A DNA stretch of 37,712 nucleotides from Planctomycetota bacterium (GTDB lineage Bacteria; Planctomycetota; JAPUJT01). Position 1 is the first letter of the stretch, and every line of letters starts with the position of its first letter. The stretch lies in the NCBI GenBank assembly GCA_027296055.1, contig JAPUJT010000194.1:1-37712 (forward strand), written 5' to 3'. This document shows positions 1-7,491 of the stretch, piece after piece. The position numbers and the translations under genes were made by a program. The notes beneath the pieces were generated by a model, which did no database searches, had not been told where the DNA came from, and was given only the letters and a program-made list of their open reading frames with translations.

Positions 1-1
1 C

Positions 2-427
2 GGCCAGGCCGTGGAGGAATGCCTGAGGGTACAGGACAACGGCTTCATTCTGAAAGTGCGGCGCGATATGAGAGCACTGCTTCTATCCCAGCTGAGGGAG
101 AACTACAAGGCCTTCCGGGTGTACCGCCTCGCAGGACAGCCGGGGACCCGTCTCGTCCCGACGGGAGATCTGCTCGTCCGGTTCTCGTCAGGGGCCAGTT
201 GGAGCCAGAGACACCTGGCGGTGAAGGAATGCTTCTCCGGGCTTGAGGACGAGGAAGAGACAAGAGACGGCACCTTCCGACTCACAGGCAAGTTCGCAAG
301 TGATCCGATCGTCGCCTGCATGGTCATCGAGTTCAACCCAGCGATCCGCCAGGTAGTTCCCCTCATGGTGGCAATCCCCTCGCCCACGGAGGAGGGAATC
401 AGGGAGGATCTGCTGGCGAAGAAGTAG
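2..427 (+). CDS. Partial hypothetical protein, 3' end of a gene cut by the window edge
   Basis: The frame is open from the first bases of the window to a TAG at 425-427. A GTG at 11 could be a start, but no ribosome binding site can be assessed there, so I read this as the C-terminal ~142 residues of a longer gene. The residues are soluble and mixed charged/hydrophobic, with no signal peptide, membrane segment or motif I recognise. It ends just before the first hairpin-repeat array and has no co-directional gene close behind it. Coding character is supported by frame length and ordinary composition only; the function is unknown. Confidence 0.55.
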   Translation, partial: GQAVEECLRVQDNGFILKVRRDMRALLLSQLRENYKAFRVYRLAGQPGTRLVPTGDLLVRFSSGASWSQRHLAVKECFSGLEDEEETRDGTFRLTGKFASDPIVACMVIEFNPAIRQVVPLMVAIPSPTEEGIREDLLAKK

Positions 428-477
428 GTCCGCCTTGCCGGGGCCGCGCTGAGCGAGGCCGCCGACCTCCGATTGGG

Positions 478-939
478 GAAGCCGGGGGAGAGGCCGGAGC
501 TCGGGCATGGGTGCGATCATTTGATGATGATCCTGTGCGAACTCCCCCGCCGCCGATCATCACCGAGACCTCCCCCGCCTCCGGACCTGCCGGGCCCGCC
601 CTTTCAGCCGCTTGCCGGGTTGTCGGCCCGGGCGCCGTTGGCTTATCCCGGGGAGGCCGGAGCCCGGGCACGGGGCGATCATCTAATGATGATCCTGTGC
701 GACCTCTTCCGACGCCGGAGGTGATCGCCGAGACCTCCTCTGGCTCCGGACCCGCCGGCCCGGGGGCCGTTGGCTTACCACGGGGGAGCCGGAGCTCGGG
801 CACGGGGGCGATCTTCACGCTGAGATCCGCAGCGATCTCCCCCGCCGCCGAAGAGCATCGTCGAGACCTCTTCCGGGTCCTGACATGCCGGGCCGGCCGG
901 CAGAGGCCGGAGCTCGGGCATGGGGTCGAACATCAGTGA
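478..939. repeat. Array of about four GC-rich hairpin repeats
   Basis: Four copies of a unit start near 484, 651, 783 and 902. Each begins GGGGAGGCCGGAGCTCGGGCA, or close variants of it, and runs into an inverted repeat around GATCAT...ATGATC, followed by GTGCGAACTCCCCC and the box ATCGCCGAGACCTCC. The spacer CCGTTGGCTTA before the unit is itself repeated (near 640 and 770). Arms differ between copies but still pair: the copy at 783 has GATCT...AGATC where others have GATCA...TGATC. Spacing varies from about 117 to 167 bases. No frame is conserved across copies, so I do not read it as coding. Apart from these copies I see nothing in 428-1154. Confidence 0.8.
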
Positions 940-1170
940 TGATGATCGGGCCCCCGCCTGTCTCTTCGAGTACGTCCACCTTTCTCGAAAATGTTTTCCC
1001 CTCTGACGACCCAATCCGTGTCTGGATGGATGGGCAACAAGATCGTCCTGGAGACGGCCACTCTTAGGCTCCAGAGCCGGCGTTCGGAAGCAGGTTGCCT
1101 GGCCGCCACGGCCTTCGGAGCCCAATGCGGACAAGTTCAGACGTGGACGCGTTCGGGAGGGAAGCGAATC

Positions 1171-1545
1171 ATGACCGACGGAGGGCACTTCAAGGACCCC
1201 GCGGAGCGGGAAGCGGAATTCCTAGTCGAAGCAATCGCAGAGCAGTACTTGGAGCGACTCCGGGCGGGCGAGACCCCCGACAGGAGGGTCCTGGCATCGA
1301 CGCTTCCCGGGATTGGCGACCTCTTGGAGAAGCACTTATCGCTGATCGAGCTGATCTATGCGGCCAGACGATTCCCGCCGCGCTCGCCGTCAACGAGATC
1401 ATCGCCACAGAGCATCACCCAAGCCCTCCCCTTCCACCGCCAGCCCCACCGGGCCCGCCCCTTCGCGCTTTGCCCGAGTCATCGGCCCGGAGCCATTCGG
1501 GCTCTGCGGGGGGAGGCCGGAGCTCGGGCACGGGGGCGAGCATGA
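1171..1545 (+). pseudogene. Truncated Ser/Thr kinase N-terminal region
   Basis: An ATG at 1171 sits ten bases after a good GGGAGG at 1155-1160. The first ~67 residues (EFLVEAIAEQYLERLRAGETP, then PGIGDLLEKHLSLIELIY) resemble the N-terminal regulatory segment of planctomycete-type protein kinases. They parallel residues ~24-70 of the kinase at 31473-34982 (LEVIAERFLDLLKAGKAP, then HPEIAQRL). After about position 1395 the frame turns low-complexity and runs through a hairpin repeat to a stop at 1545. No kinase catalytic motifs follow in any frame. I read it as the 5' end of a kinase gene whose catalytic body was lost, with the translation start still intact. An expressed 124-residue stub is possible. 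Confidence 0.6.
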
Positions 1546-1625
1546 TGATGATCAGGCGCGGACTCTCCCGCCGACTAGCATCGCCGAGACCTCCGGCTCC
1601 GAAGCGGCCGGGCCCGCGGTCATTC
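1507..1625. repeat. Single hairpin-repeat copy
   Basis: GGGGAGGCCGGAGCTCGGGCA recurs at about 1510, followed by a shortened GATGATGATGATC-like core and by ATCGCCGAGACCTCC near 1579. It is the same family as the array at 478-939. It lies exactly where the kinase fragment upstream loses similarity to its paralogue, so the repeat may mark the deletion end point. Confidence 0.7.
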
Positions 1626-2129
1626 TCCTCCTGCATCCAACCCAATATCCCATCGCTCCTCTTCCTCTTCAAACCCGCCTAGGGCATCCGGCAGAGTGTC
1701 TGGGATCATGGGCGATTTCGCTTCCTCTATGTCCCGGCTTCTGGCCTGGCGAACAAAGGCCACAAGATGGTTTGGGTGTATACCGAGAGCGGCCGAGGCT
1801 CCTTGGATAGTACCCAGCTCCTCCCGAACTCGGTCTGCATCCTCCTCCGTCGGCTCTAGAGTATAGGGCTCCCCGGCCTCACGACCCTCTTCGTCCACAG
1901 GGACTACTAGCGGCGCAAAGTGGTACACTCGAAAGCCAAACTCTTCCGTTTCGCCCTGGCACTTCACGAACCAATCGAACGCTAGGTCGTGGTCGGAGAA
2001 TGCCTCCTCGACTCGGGTGACCGCCCAATCGAGAAGCCGGAAGAAATCCCCGCGAAGGGCTCGTGAGAGCCGCTGATCCTTGTTCAAATCGTAATGTTCA
2101 TCGCTACTGTCCGCGGCTCGGTCGTCCAC
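1620..2129 (-). CDS. Hypothetical acidic protein
   Basis: I chose a GTG start at 2129 because GGAGGAAG lies just upstream on the minus strand; the frame continues further upstream but there overlaps a transposase scrap. The 169-residue product is acidic and soluble. It has a central segment rich in aromatic residues (FFRLLDWAVTRVEEAF, then FDWFVKCQGETEEFGFRVYH) and a glutamate-rich tail. I recognise no family. No gene follows it in the same direction. The clear ribosome binding site argues for a real gene despite its position among remnants. Confidence 0.5.
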   Translation of the reverse strand: MDDRAADSSDEHYDLNKDQRLSRALRGDFFRLLDWAVTRVEEAFSDHDLAFDWFVKCQGETEEFGFRVYHFAPLVVPVDEEGREAGEPYTLEPTEEDADRVREELGTIQGASAALGIHPNHLVAFVRQARSRDIEEAKSPMIPDTLPDALGGFEEEEERWDIGLDAGGE

Positions 2130-2159
2130 CCTCTCTTCCTCCAGTAGGTCGGAACTACA

Positions 2160-2385
2160 GTCGACGAGGCCGGGTGATCCGCAGCTTCCGTGGGACCCGA
2201 CTGCTCCTCGAGCCAGGCCCGCAGACCCTTGGCGACGACCTCCGAGCCGTTGTCGCTTCGGGTGTACTCGGGCTTCCCCGCTCCGTCTTGAATTCGTGAA
2301 GGGTCTCCAGTAGTGCAATTCTTGGCACAATTCTGGAACCATCCCTCGATGAAGATCGTAAGGGCGCAGAATCCCCAGGAATCAT
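2160..2385 (-). pseudogene. IS3-type transposase remnant, frameshifted
   Basis: On the minus strand the stretch RSDNGSEVVAKGLRAWLEEQ (about 2260-2200) matches the second-aspartate region of the DDE integrase core of IS3-type OrfB proteins, whose family form is RSDNGPEFVAKAL. The preceding family segment appears as LHEFKTERGSP in another frame at about 2330-2290, so at least one frameshift separates them. Nothing of the N-terminal half or of the catalytic glutamate region is visible, and no terminal repeats are evident. This is a dead scrap of roughly 200 bases. Confidence 0.6.
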
Positions 2386-2409
2386 GATGGTGCACTTCGC
2401 CTTGGATCA

Positions 2410-2619
2410 AGAACCCTCACCAATCTCTACAACGAATTCCCCGCTTGGCTGGAGGGCGCCCAAACTGCCCTAGACGAGTCCGTGCTCAATGCCCACGGCT
2501 GGCCCGTGGACATCCTCGACGACGAGATCCTGGAGGAGCTCCTGGCTCTGAACCTGGAGCGCGCAGACGCGGACGAAACTCGATCCACCCTCATGTGGGA
2601 CCCCACTCCGACTCCCTGA
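2410..2619 (+). pseudogene. C-terminal tail of a class I DNA methyltransferase
   Basis: The frame from 2410 reads RTLTNLYNEFPAWLEGAQ, then LDESVLNAHGWPVDILDDEI, then LLALNLERADADETR, with a stop at 2617-2619. This follows the conserved C-terminus of type IIG-like or stand-alone SAM-dependent DNA methyltransferases (family form TLTNLYN.RP.WL...H..LDEAV..AYGWP..L.DEEIL..LLALN.ER). The residues before 2410 do not fit the family, and no methyltransferase catalytic motif is upstream, so only about 69 codons survive. It converges on, and overlaps by a few bases, the small gene on the opposite strand. Confidence 0.7.
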
Positions 2620-2851
2620 ACCGGATCTGCGTCTCGGCTAAGTAGTAGCCGTTCTTGGACAAGGCATCCAGGGCAGCATCAACATCTATCGCCGTGAGTT
2701 TCTCCCCAGGCTGCAGATCCTTGACCTTGATCACCTTACCTTGATCGAATTCCGTCCTCAGTGAGGTGGCGAGGTTCGAAATGTCAGTACCGGCAGGCAC
2801 AAAGAGGTAGCGGTTGGCCTTGGTTGGACTCTCGTAGATTTCCACTCTCAT
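2591..2851 (-). CDS. Small YcgL-like protein
   Basis: This 86-residue gene has an ATG at 2851 preceded on the minus strand by GGAGG with good spacing, which sets the start. The pattern MRVEIYESPTKANRYLFVP, then GEKLTAIDVDAALDALSKNG, then YYLAETQ resembles the small YcgL/DUF-type fold, where a short N-terminal strand pair is followed by a helix ending G(F/Y)YLQ. The similarity is weak and I assign it by pattern only. The family has no settled biochemical role that I can invoke. It is downstream of, and co-directional with, the RCC1-repeat gene (gap about 100 bases), so it could share its transcript. Confidence 0.6.
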   Translation of the reverse strand: MRVEIYESPTKANRYLFVPAGTDISNLATSLRTEFDQGKVIKVKDLQPGEKLTAIDVDAALDALSKNGYYLAETQIRFRESEWGPT

Positions 2852-2949
2852 CTGACTGCGCCTCCATTCTGCATTCCGTTTGGCCCACTCACTCGCCTGC
2901 GCCTGCCGCGGCACGGCTACCGGTCCTTGCCGGTCCCCACAAGGCGCCG

Positions 2950-4599
2950 CTAGTGGAGCGCCACTGTGTGGAACCAGCCCGCCGCGAGCGCGGTCACCCC
3001 GGTGAGGAAACCCGAGGGGTCCGAAGGGTCGATCACCTGCACGGGGGTGGAACTGTCTGTCGTCGTCCCGTCGCCAAGCTGGCCGCTGAGGTTGTAACCC
3101 CACGCCCGGAGGGTGCCGTCGCCAAGGAGCGCCACCGTGTGGTGGTTGACTGCCGCGACCGCGGTCACCCCGGTGAGGAAACTCGTGGGGTCCGAAGGGT
3201 CGACCACCTGCACCGGGGTGGAGCTGTCCGTCGTCGTCCCGTCGCCGAGCTGGCCAAATCTGTGCCAACCCCAGACCCGGACTGGGCCATCACCAAGCAG
3301 CGCCACCGTGTGCCGCGTGCCCGCCGCGACCGCGGTCACCCCGGTCAGGGAACCCGTGGGGTCCGAAGGGTCGACCACCTGCACTGGAGTGGAGCTGTTC
3401 GTCGTCGTCCCGTCGCCAAGCTGGCCGAGGATGTTCGAACCCCACGCCCGGACAGTGCCGTCCCCAAGCAGCGCCACCGTGTGCCACCAGCCCGCCGCGA
3501 GCGCGGTCACCCCGGTGAGGAAACCGGTGGGGTCCGAAGGGTCGACCACCTGCACCGGGGTGGAGCTGTCCGTCGTCGTCCCGTCGCCAAGCTGGCCCCG
3601 CAAGTTGTCGCCCCACGTCAGGACGGTCGCGTCGTCAAGCAGCGCCACCGTGTGGAAGTTGCCCACAGCGCCAGCGGTCACGCCGGTGAGGAAACCCGTG
3701 GGGTCCGAAGGGTCGACCACCTGCACCGGAGTGGAGATGTCCGTCGTCGTCCCGTCGCCAAGCTGGCCGAGGATGTTCGAACCCCACGCTCGGACGGTGC
3801 CGTCGCCAAGCAGCGCCACCGTATGTCCCCAGCCCCCATCGACCGCGATCACCCCGGTGAGGAAACCGGTGGGGTCCGAAGGGTCGACCACCTGCACGGG
3901 GGTGGAGCTGTCCGTCGTCGTCCCGTCGCCAAGCTGGCCAAACCTGTTGTCACCCCACGCGCGGAAGGTGCCATCGCCAAGCAGCGCCACCGTGTGCCGC
4001 CAGCCCGTCGCGACCGCGGTTACCCCGGTGAGGAAACTCGTGGGGTCCGAAGGGTCGACCACCTCCACCGGGATCAAACTGGTCGTCGTCGTCCCGTCGC
4101 CAAGCTGGCCAAACATGTTGTCACCCCACGCCTGGACAGTGCCGGCCCGCACCTCTACGGAGTGGGAGACGGTGTCCATTGCGCCTTCGCCGTCGTCGAC
4201 GAGGAAGGTGATCTCGATATTGCCCACTTGAGCGGCCGTTCCTGCGAATGAAAGGCTCTGCGGGGAGGCGCCCGTCGTCATGGAAGGGAAGCTCGTGAAC
4301 CCCGTCTGCGCTTCGGTCAGCGACCCGCCGGTTACCGAAGCCGTGAAGGTGAGCGTATTGGCTGCGTCGGCATCGGTCGCAATCACGCTAAAGTCGAGGG
4401 AATCGCCGGGATTGATCACGGTGGTGTAGGTGGGATCTATCCCCCAGACTATCCCCGGGCCGGTGGGAGCGGTGATGGCCGGGGCAACGTTTTGGGAGCC
4501 TGTCTTGCCCCCGCTGCTTCCGCCTCCGCAGGCACCGACGGTCGCGGTGAAACCCAGTGCCAGTAGAACCACCCGAGCTGTTCTGAACGGGCGAACCAT
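2950..4599 (-). CDS. RCC1-repeat lipoprotein
   Basis: The 550-residue product starts at ATG 4599, with GGAGGTGG on the minus strand directly upstream. Residues 1-24 form a lipoprotein signal ending in the lipobox VGAC, with Cys24 as the lipidated residue, followed by a Gly/Ser linker. Residues ~38-152 look like a cadherin/Ig-like beta domain (VDDGEGAMDTVSHSVEV). From residue ~155, seven RCC1 units of exactly 57 residues follow, each carrying (A/T/V)WG....GQLGDGTTT and HTVALLGDG. Seven units match the blade number of an RCC1 propeller. The blades are nearly identical at DNA level, which implies recent amplification or gene conversion. It probably sits on the outer envelope as a binding scaffold; ligand unknown. 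The opposite strand is open by periodicity only. Confidence 0.93.
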   Translation of the reverse strand: MVRPFRTARVVLLALGFTATVGACGGGSSGGKTGSQNVAPAITAPTGPGIVWGIDPTYTTVINPGDSLDFSVIATDADAANTLTFTASVTGGSLTEAQTGFTSFPSMTTGASPQSLSFAGTAAQVGNIEITFLVDDGEGAMDTVSHSVEVRAGTVQAWGDNMFGQLGDGTTTTSLIPVEVVDPSDPTSFLTGVTAVATGWRHTVALLGDGTFRAWGDNRFGQLGDGTTTDSSTPVQVVDPSDPTGFLTGVIAVDGGWGHTVALLGDGTVRAWGSNILGQLGDGTTTDISTPVQVVDPSDPTGFLTGVTAGAVGNFHTVALLDDATVLTWGDNLRGQLGDGTTTDSSTPVQVVDPSDPTGFLTGVTALAAGWWHTVALLGDGTVRAWGSNILGQLGDGTTTNSSTPVQVVDPSDPTGSLTGVTAVAAGTRHTVALLGDGPVRVWGWHRFGQLGDGTTTDSSTPVQVVDPSDPTSFLTGVTAVAAVNHHTVALLGDGTLRAWGYNLSGQLGDGTTTDSSTPVQVIDPSDPSGFLTGVTALAAGWFHTVALH

Positions 4600-4757
4600 A
4601 CGACCACCTCCGTCTCTCCGAACGGGAGAGAATGCCGACATCAAAGAGGGAACCCTGGTCCCTCCAGACCTTCTCGGTGTCCCTAGCCCTGGCGGATCGG
4701 CCTCTATTCGGTGAGCCGCGTTGCCAAGACTACGTCGTCTCACGGGGCTGTTAGCAG

Positions 4758-4842
4758 GAGGTAGGCTACCCCTGTCCATCCGAAAAAGTCTATCCAAATG
4801 ATGAGGAGGCCCGACCTCGAGGTCCAGCGATCTGGTCGGCCG
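4758..4842 (-). repeat. Conserved upstream repeat, copy 1
   Basis: Read on the minus strand, about 78 bases here match 7382-7460 on the plus strand at roughly four positions in five, by eye. Shared landmarks are CGGCCGAC.AGAT, TTGGAC/TGGACC, GGGCCTC.TCATCAT and CGGAT/CGTAT. Each copy lies upstream of a gene in the same orientation: this one 160-245 bases before the RCC1 gene, the other 30-110 bases before the phosphoesterase gene. One frame of each copy reads as a short hydrophobic peptide (GLLIIWIDFFGWTGVAYLLL here), so a decayed small membrane-protein gene is the main alternative to a regulatory leader. Confidence 0.55.
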
Positions 4843-5240
4843 AGCATCGCCGAGACCTCCGCCCTCGGACCCGCCCGTTCCAAGAATCGCCGCGGTCATC
4901 GGCGCGGGCGAGGCCGGAGCTCGGACGCGGGGGCGATCATCATCTAATGATGAACCGGAGCGAACTCCTCTCCCGCCGCCTCGCCGCCAAGGATCTTCGC
5001 CGAGACCTCCGCCTCAGGATCCGCCGGCTTCTTCTGTCTCGCGCATATCTGTTTCGGCTTATGGCGCTTCTGGCTGCGAAGGGAGAAGCCGGAGTTCGGG
5101 CACGAGGGCGATCATCATCTAATGATGATCCTGGGCGAACTCCCCCACAGCCGCCTCGCCCTCGCCAAGCATCGCCGAGACCCCCGCCTCCGAACCTGCC
5201 GGGCCCGCCCGTTCGGCCCGCGGGGGGAGGCCGGATCTCG
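4843..5240. repeat. Second array of hairpin repeats
   Basis: Units begin near 4907, 5083 and (partial) 5223. Two of them carry the perfect core of 9-bp arms GATCATCAT and ATGATGATC around CTA, at about 4935 and 5111. The box ATCGCCGAGACCTCC at ~4847 belongs to a unit whose hairpin is absent. The stretch TTCCAAGAATCGCCGC followed by GTCATCGGCGCGGG (about 4879) recurs near 16020, so these arrays share more than the hairpin. The rest of the gap up to 5555 holds no gene I can support. Confidence 0.8.
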
Positions 5241-5555
5241 GGGAGGACTGATCTAGCTCTTGGGCATCCAACTGGGCATCCACATGTGCACTGGCACAGG
5301 CCCCAGAAGAAGATGATGAGGAATCGGCCGAGGCGAGCCACGAGTTGAAGCCCACATCGGCCCCGGTGGAGGAGCGCTTGGATCGGGATCATGGACGGAA
5401 GATAGCCCGTGTGGCGTGAACATCAAGACGAGCGTAAGTCCTTGCACCGCAAGCGCGCCGGAATTAGTCTCATGGACAGCACTTCGATAGGACGGGGACG
5501 TGGCAGACGAATCACTCGGATCCACACCCGTCGAATCCTCCGGGAGGCAGAGGTC

Positions 5556-7031
5556 ATGAAGTTCACAGGGTACCTCTGGGTCGGGATGTCGACGACGTTC
5601 AACATCATTGCCAACGCAGTCACCTTCGGGTGGTTCATTTGGTTGGAGGGGAGGCTCCGCGGTGGGAGCTTCCGGAACTGGGCCAGAAGATATCGCTACG
5701 AGCCTAAGCGGAGCGAGTCCCCGACGACCGAGGAGGAGCTCGTGGAAATAGTGAAGCGCTCCTCCAAAGTTCGGGTGTTTGGTTCGGGCCATTCCTTCAA
5801 CACGGGGATTCGGGTGGATGGAACGCTCGTCACTCTCGACAAGTACAACCGGGTCCTGAGCTTCGATCGAGAGGAGAAGCAGCTCACCGTCCAGGCCGGG
5901 ATGAGGGTTCGAGACGTCGTTTCGGCTCTGAAAGAAAGGGGGCTTGCCTTCTCGGCCCTACCTTCCCACGACGCCCAGAGCATCGCCGGCATCATCTCCA
6001 CCGATGTCCACGGCACGGGGCGCGATTGGGGCTTTGTGAACGAGAGCGTCGTTCGCCTCAAGCTATTGGACGGGAAGGGGGTTCTGCATGAGTGCGTGCC
6101 GACGGACGACCTCTTTAAAGCGGCCATAGGTGGAATCGGCGCGGTGGGGATCATCATCGAGGTCACCCTGCAGGCGGTCGACCGGTTCCGCGTCCACCAA
6201 AAGGTCAAGATTCGAAAGCTGAGCGAGGTCAAGACCGAGCTGAACGACCTCCTTCAGACGCACGAGCACTTCAGCCTTTACCTCTTCCCCTTCACCAAGT
6301 ACTGCCAGGTGAATACGTGGGACCGCGTGGAGTCCTCGAAGTCCTTGCTCGCGCCACTCCGGGAGTGGTGGAGCATCTCGATGGATGCCTTTACAGTCGT
6401 GTGGGTGGGAAACTTGATCGCCTACCTGGGCCTTTCCAGGATGCTGTCAAATGTCGCGCACCGCTTCAAGAAGGGCACGAGCCTTGTCATGGAGAGCAAC
6501 CGCGCCTTCAACCGCACGATCTATCACCTCCACCAGGAGCTCGAGTTCACGGTTCCGTTCGAGAGGACCTGGGAGGCCTGCGACGCTTTTCTCGAACTCT
6601 ACCAGGACATGTACATGACTCGGGCGCTACCGTATGTTCTCCTCGAGGTTCGGTTCACTCCCGGCGGCGTCGACCGCAGCCTTCTCGGCGCGGGGGCAGT
6701 CCAACGTAGCACGTGGATTGATCTCGTCAGTAACGACTCCGAGGGGTTCCGGCGTTACTACGACGCGGCGGAACTGAAGTTGATGGAACTCGGGGCCCGG
6801 CCCCATCTGGGAAAGTGGTGCAAGACCCTCGACGCCGCCTACATGGCTCGAGTGCATGGAGAGCGGTACACCCGGTTCCGTCGTCTGGCGAACAAGCATG
6901 ATCCGGCTGGAAAGTTTGAGAACGAGTTCACCCGACGGGTGTTGGGTTCCGGTCCGAGCTCTGCGCATCCGACGCGTGGGGGTCCCACGCCGGATGGCGC
7001 GAATGCGGCCGGGGCGATGGGCACGGCGTAG
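5556..7031 (+). CDS. FAD-linked oxidoreductase, aldonolactone-oxidase-like
   Basis: The ATG at 5556 follows GGGAGG by eight bases; the frame is open further upstream without a better site. The 491-residue product has a hydrophobic N-terminal segment (residues ~12-30) and then a VAO/PCMH-type FAD-binding domain. VRVFGSGHSFN (73-82) and STDVHGTGRDWG (148-159) are the flavin-binding signatures, and GGIGAVGIIIEVTL is the conserved end of that fold. The C-terminal ARPHLGKW corresponds to the HWGK region of D-arabinono- and L-gulono-lactone oxidases, with Leu for Trp. The family oxidises sugar lactones or sugar alcohols with O2 as acceptor. The substrate is unknown here. It is transcribed alone. 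Confidence 0.88.
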   Translation: MKFTGYLWVGMSTTFNIIANAVTFGWFIWLEGRLRGGSFRNWARRYRYEPKRSESPTTEEELVEIVKRSSKVRVFGSGHSFNTGIRVDGTLVTLDKYNRVLSFDREEKQLTVQAGMRVRDVVSALKERGLAFSALPSHDAQSIAGIISTDVHGTGRDWGFVNESVVRLKLLDGKGVLHECVPTDDLFKAAIGGIGAVGIIIEVTLQAVDRFRVHQKVKIRKLSEVKTELNDLLQTHEHFSLYLFPFTKYCQVNTWDRVESSKSLLAPLREWWSISMDAFTVVWVGNLIAYLGLSRMLSNVAHRFKKGTSLVMESNRAFNRTIYHLHQELEFTVPFERTWEACDAFLELYQDMYMTRALPYVLLEVRFTPGGVDRSLLGAGAVQRSTWIDLVSNDSEGFRRYYDAAELKLMELGARPHLGKWCKTLDAAYMARVHGERYTRFRRLANKHDPAGKFENEFTRRVLGSGPSSAHPTRGGPTPDGANAAGAMGTA

Positions 7032-7381
7032 TGGCCCAGCGAGTTCGCGCGGTGATTGGGATCTCGCCAATCTGGTGTGGCTGATTGAGTTAGGGCCCTA
7101 TTCTGAGGCCGCCGCCGAAGACGTCTGGATCCCGAAGTGACGCCGAAAGCGCCCCGGAACCTGGCTAGGAACCTCTCTTGTGAAGGAATAGAACAATTGG
7201 TTTCAGGTCCGACTTACTAATCGGCCACTCAGATCTTGTGCAGTGTACTGGTCCATCGAGGTTGAATGACCCCACACAGGCTTTGACTCTGGGGCTCGAT
7301 AATCGAGACCTCGCGTCGGCTTCATACGCAGCGCGAAGGCCCGATTCCAGTCCGTCCGCATTGGGATGGGACGAGAAGAAA
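7032..7381. other. Non-coding gap after the oxidoreductase gene
   Basis: I see no supported gene in this stretch. Frames on both strands are short, lack ribosome binding sites and match nothing recognisable. The conserved upstream repeat begins right after it. Confidence 0.5.
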
Positions 7382-7460
7382 CGGCCGACGAGATGGTTGG
7401 ACTTGGAGGTTGGGCCTCATCATCATGTGGATGGTTCCTTTCGTATCGATAGCGGGGTAT
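7382..7460 (+). repeat. Conserved upstream repeat, copy 2
   Basis: This is the partner of the minus-strand copy at 4758-4842, in the same orientation relative to its downstream gene and ending about 30 bases before that start codon. The hydrophobic frame reads GLIIMWMVPFVSIAGYL. Substitutions between copies do not clearly favour synonymous sites, so I cannot decide between a leader element and a remnant of a small membrane protein. Confidence 0.55.
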
Positions 7461-7491
7461 CTGTGCAAGAAGAGGGAAAGTAGGACGCCCA

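Noticed and set aside
478..818. Coding frames of 80-140 codons through the hairpin repeats on both strands
   Set aside because: The reading frame changes between copies, the products are Pro/Arg/Gly-rich, and ribosome binding sites are lacking.
478..939. CRISPR array
   Set aside because: Units are 120-170 bases, differ from each other, have related spacers and no cas genes nearby.
2761..4251. A 496-codon plus-strand frame opposite the RCC1 gene
   Set aside because: It is open because the opposite strand has a 171-base period without stops in that frame; its Arg/Pro/His-rich repeats match no protein and it has no start signal.
5253..5407. Frame with ALAQAPEEDDEESAEASHEL near the oxidoreductase gene
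   Set aside because: It looks protein-like but has no start codon after the upstream stop and matches no family; perhaps a tail remnant.
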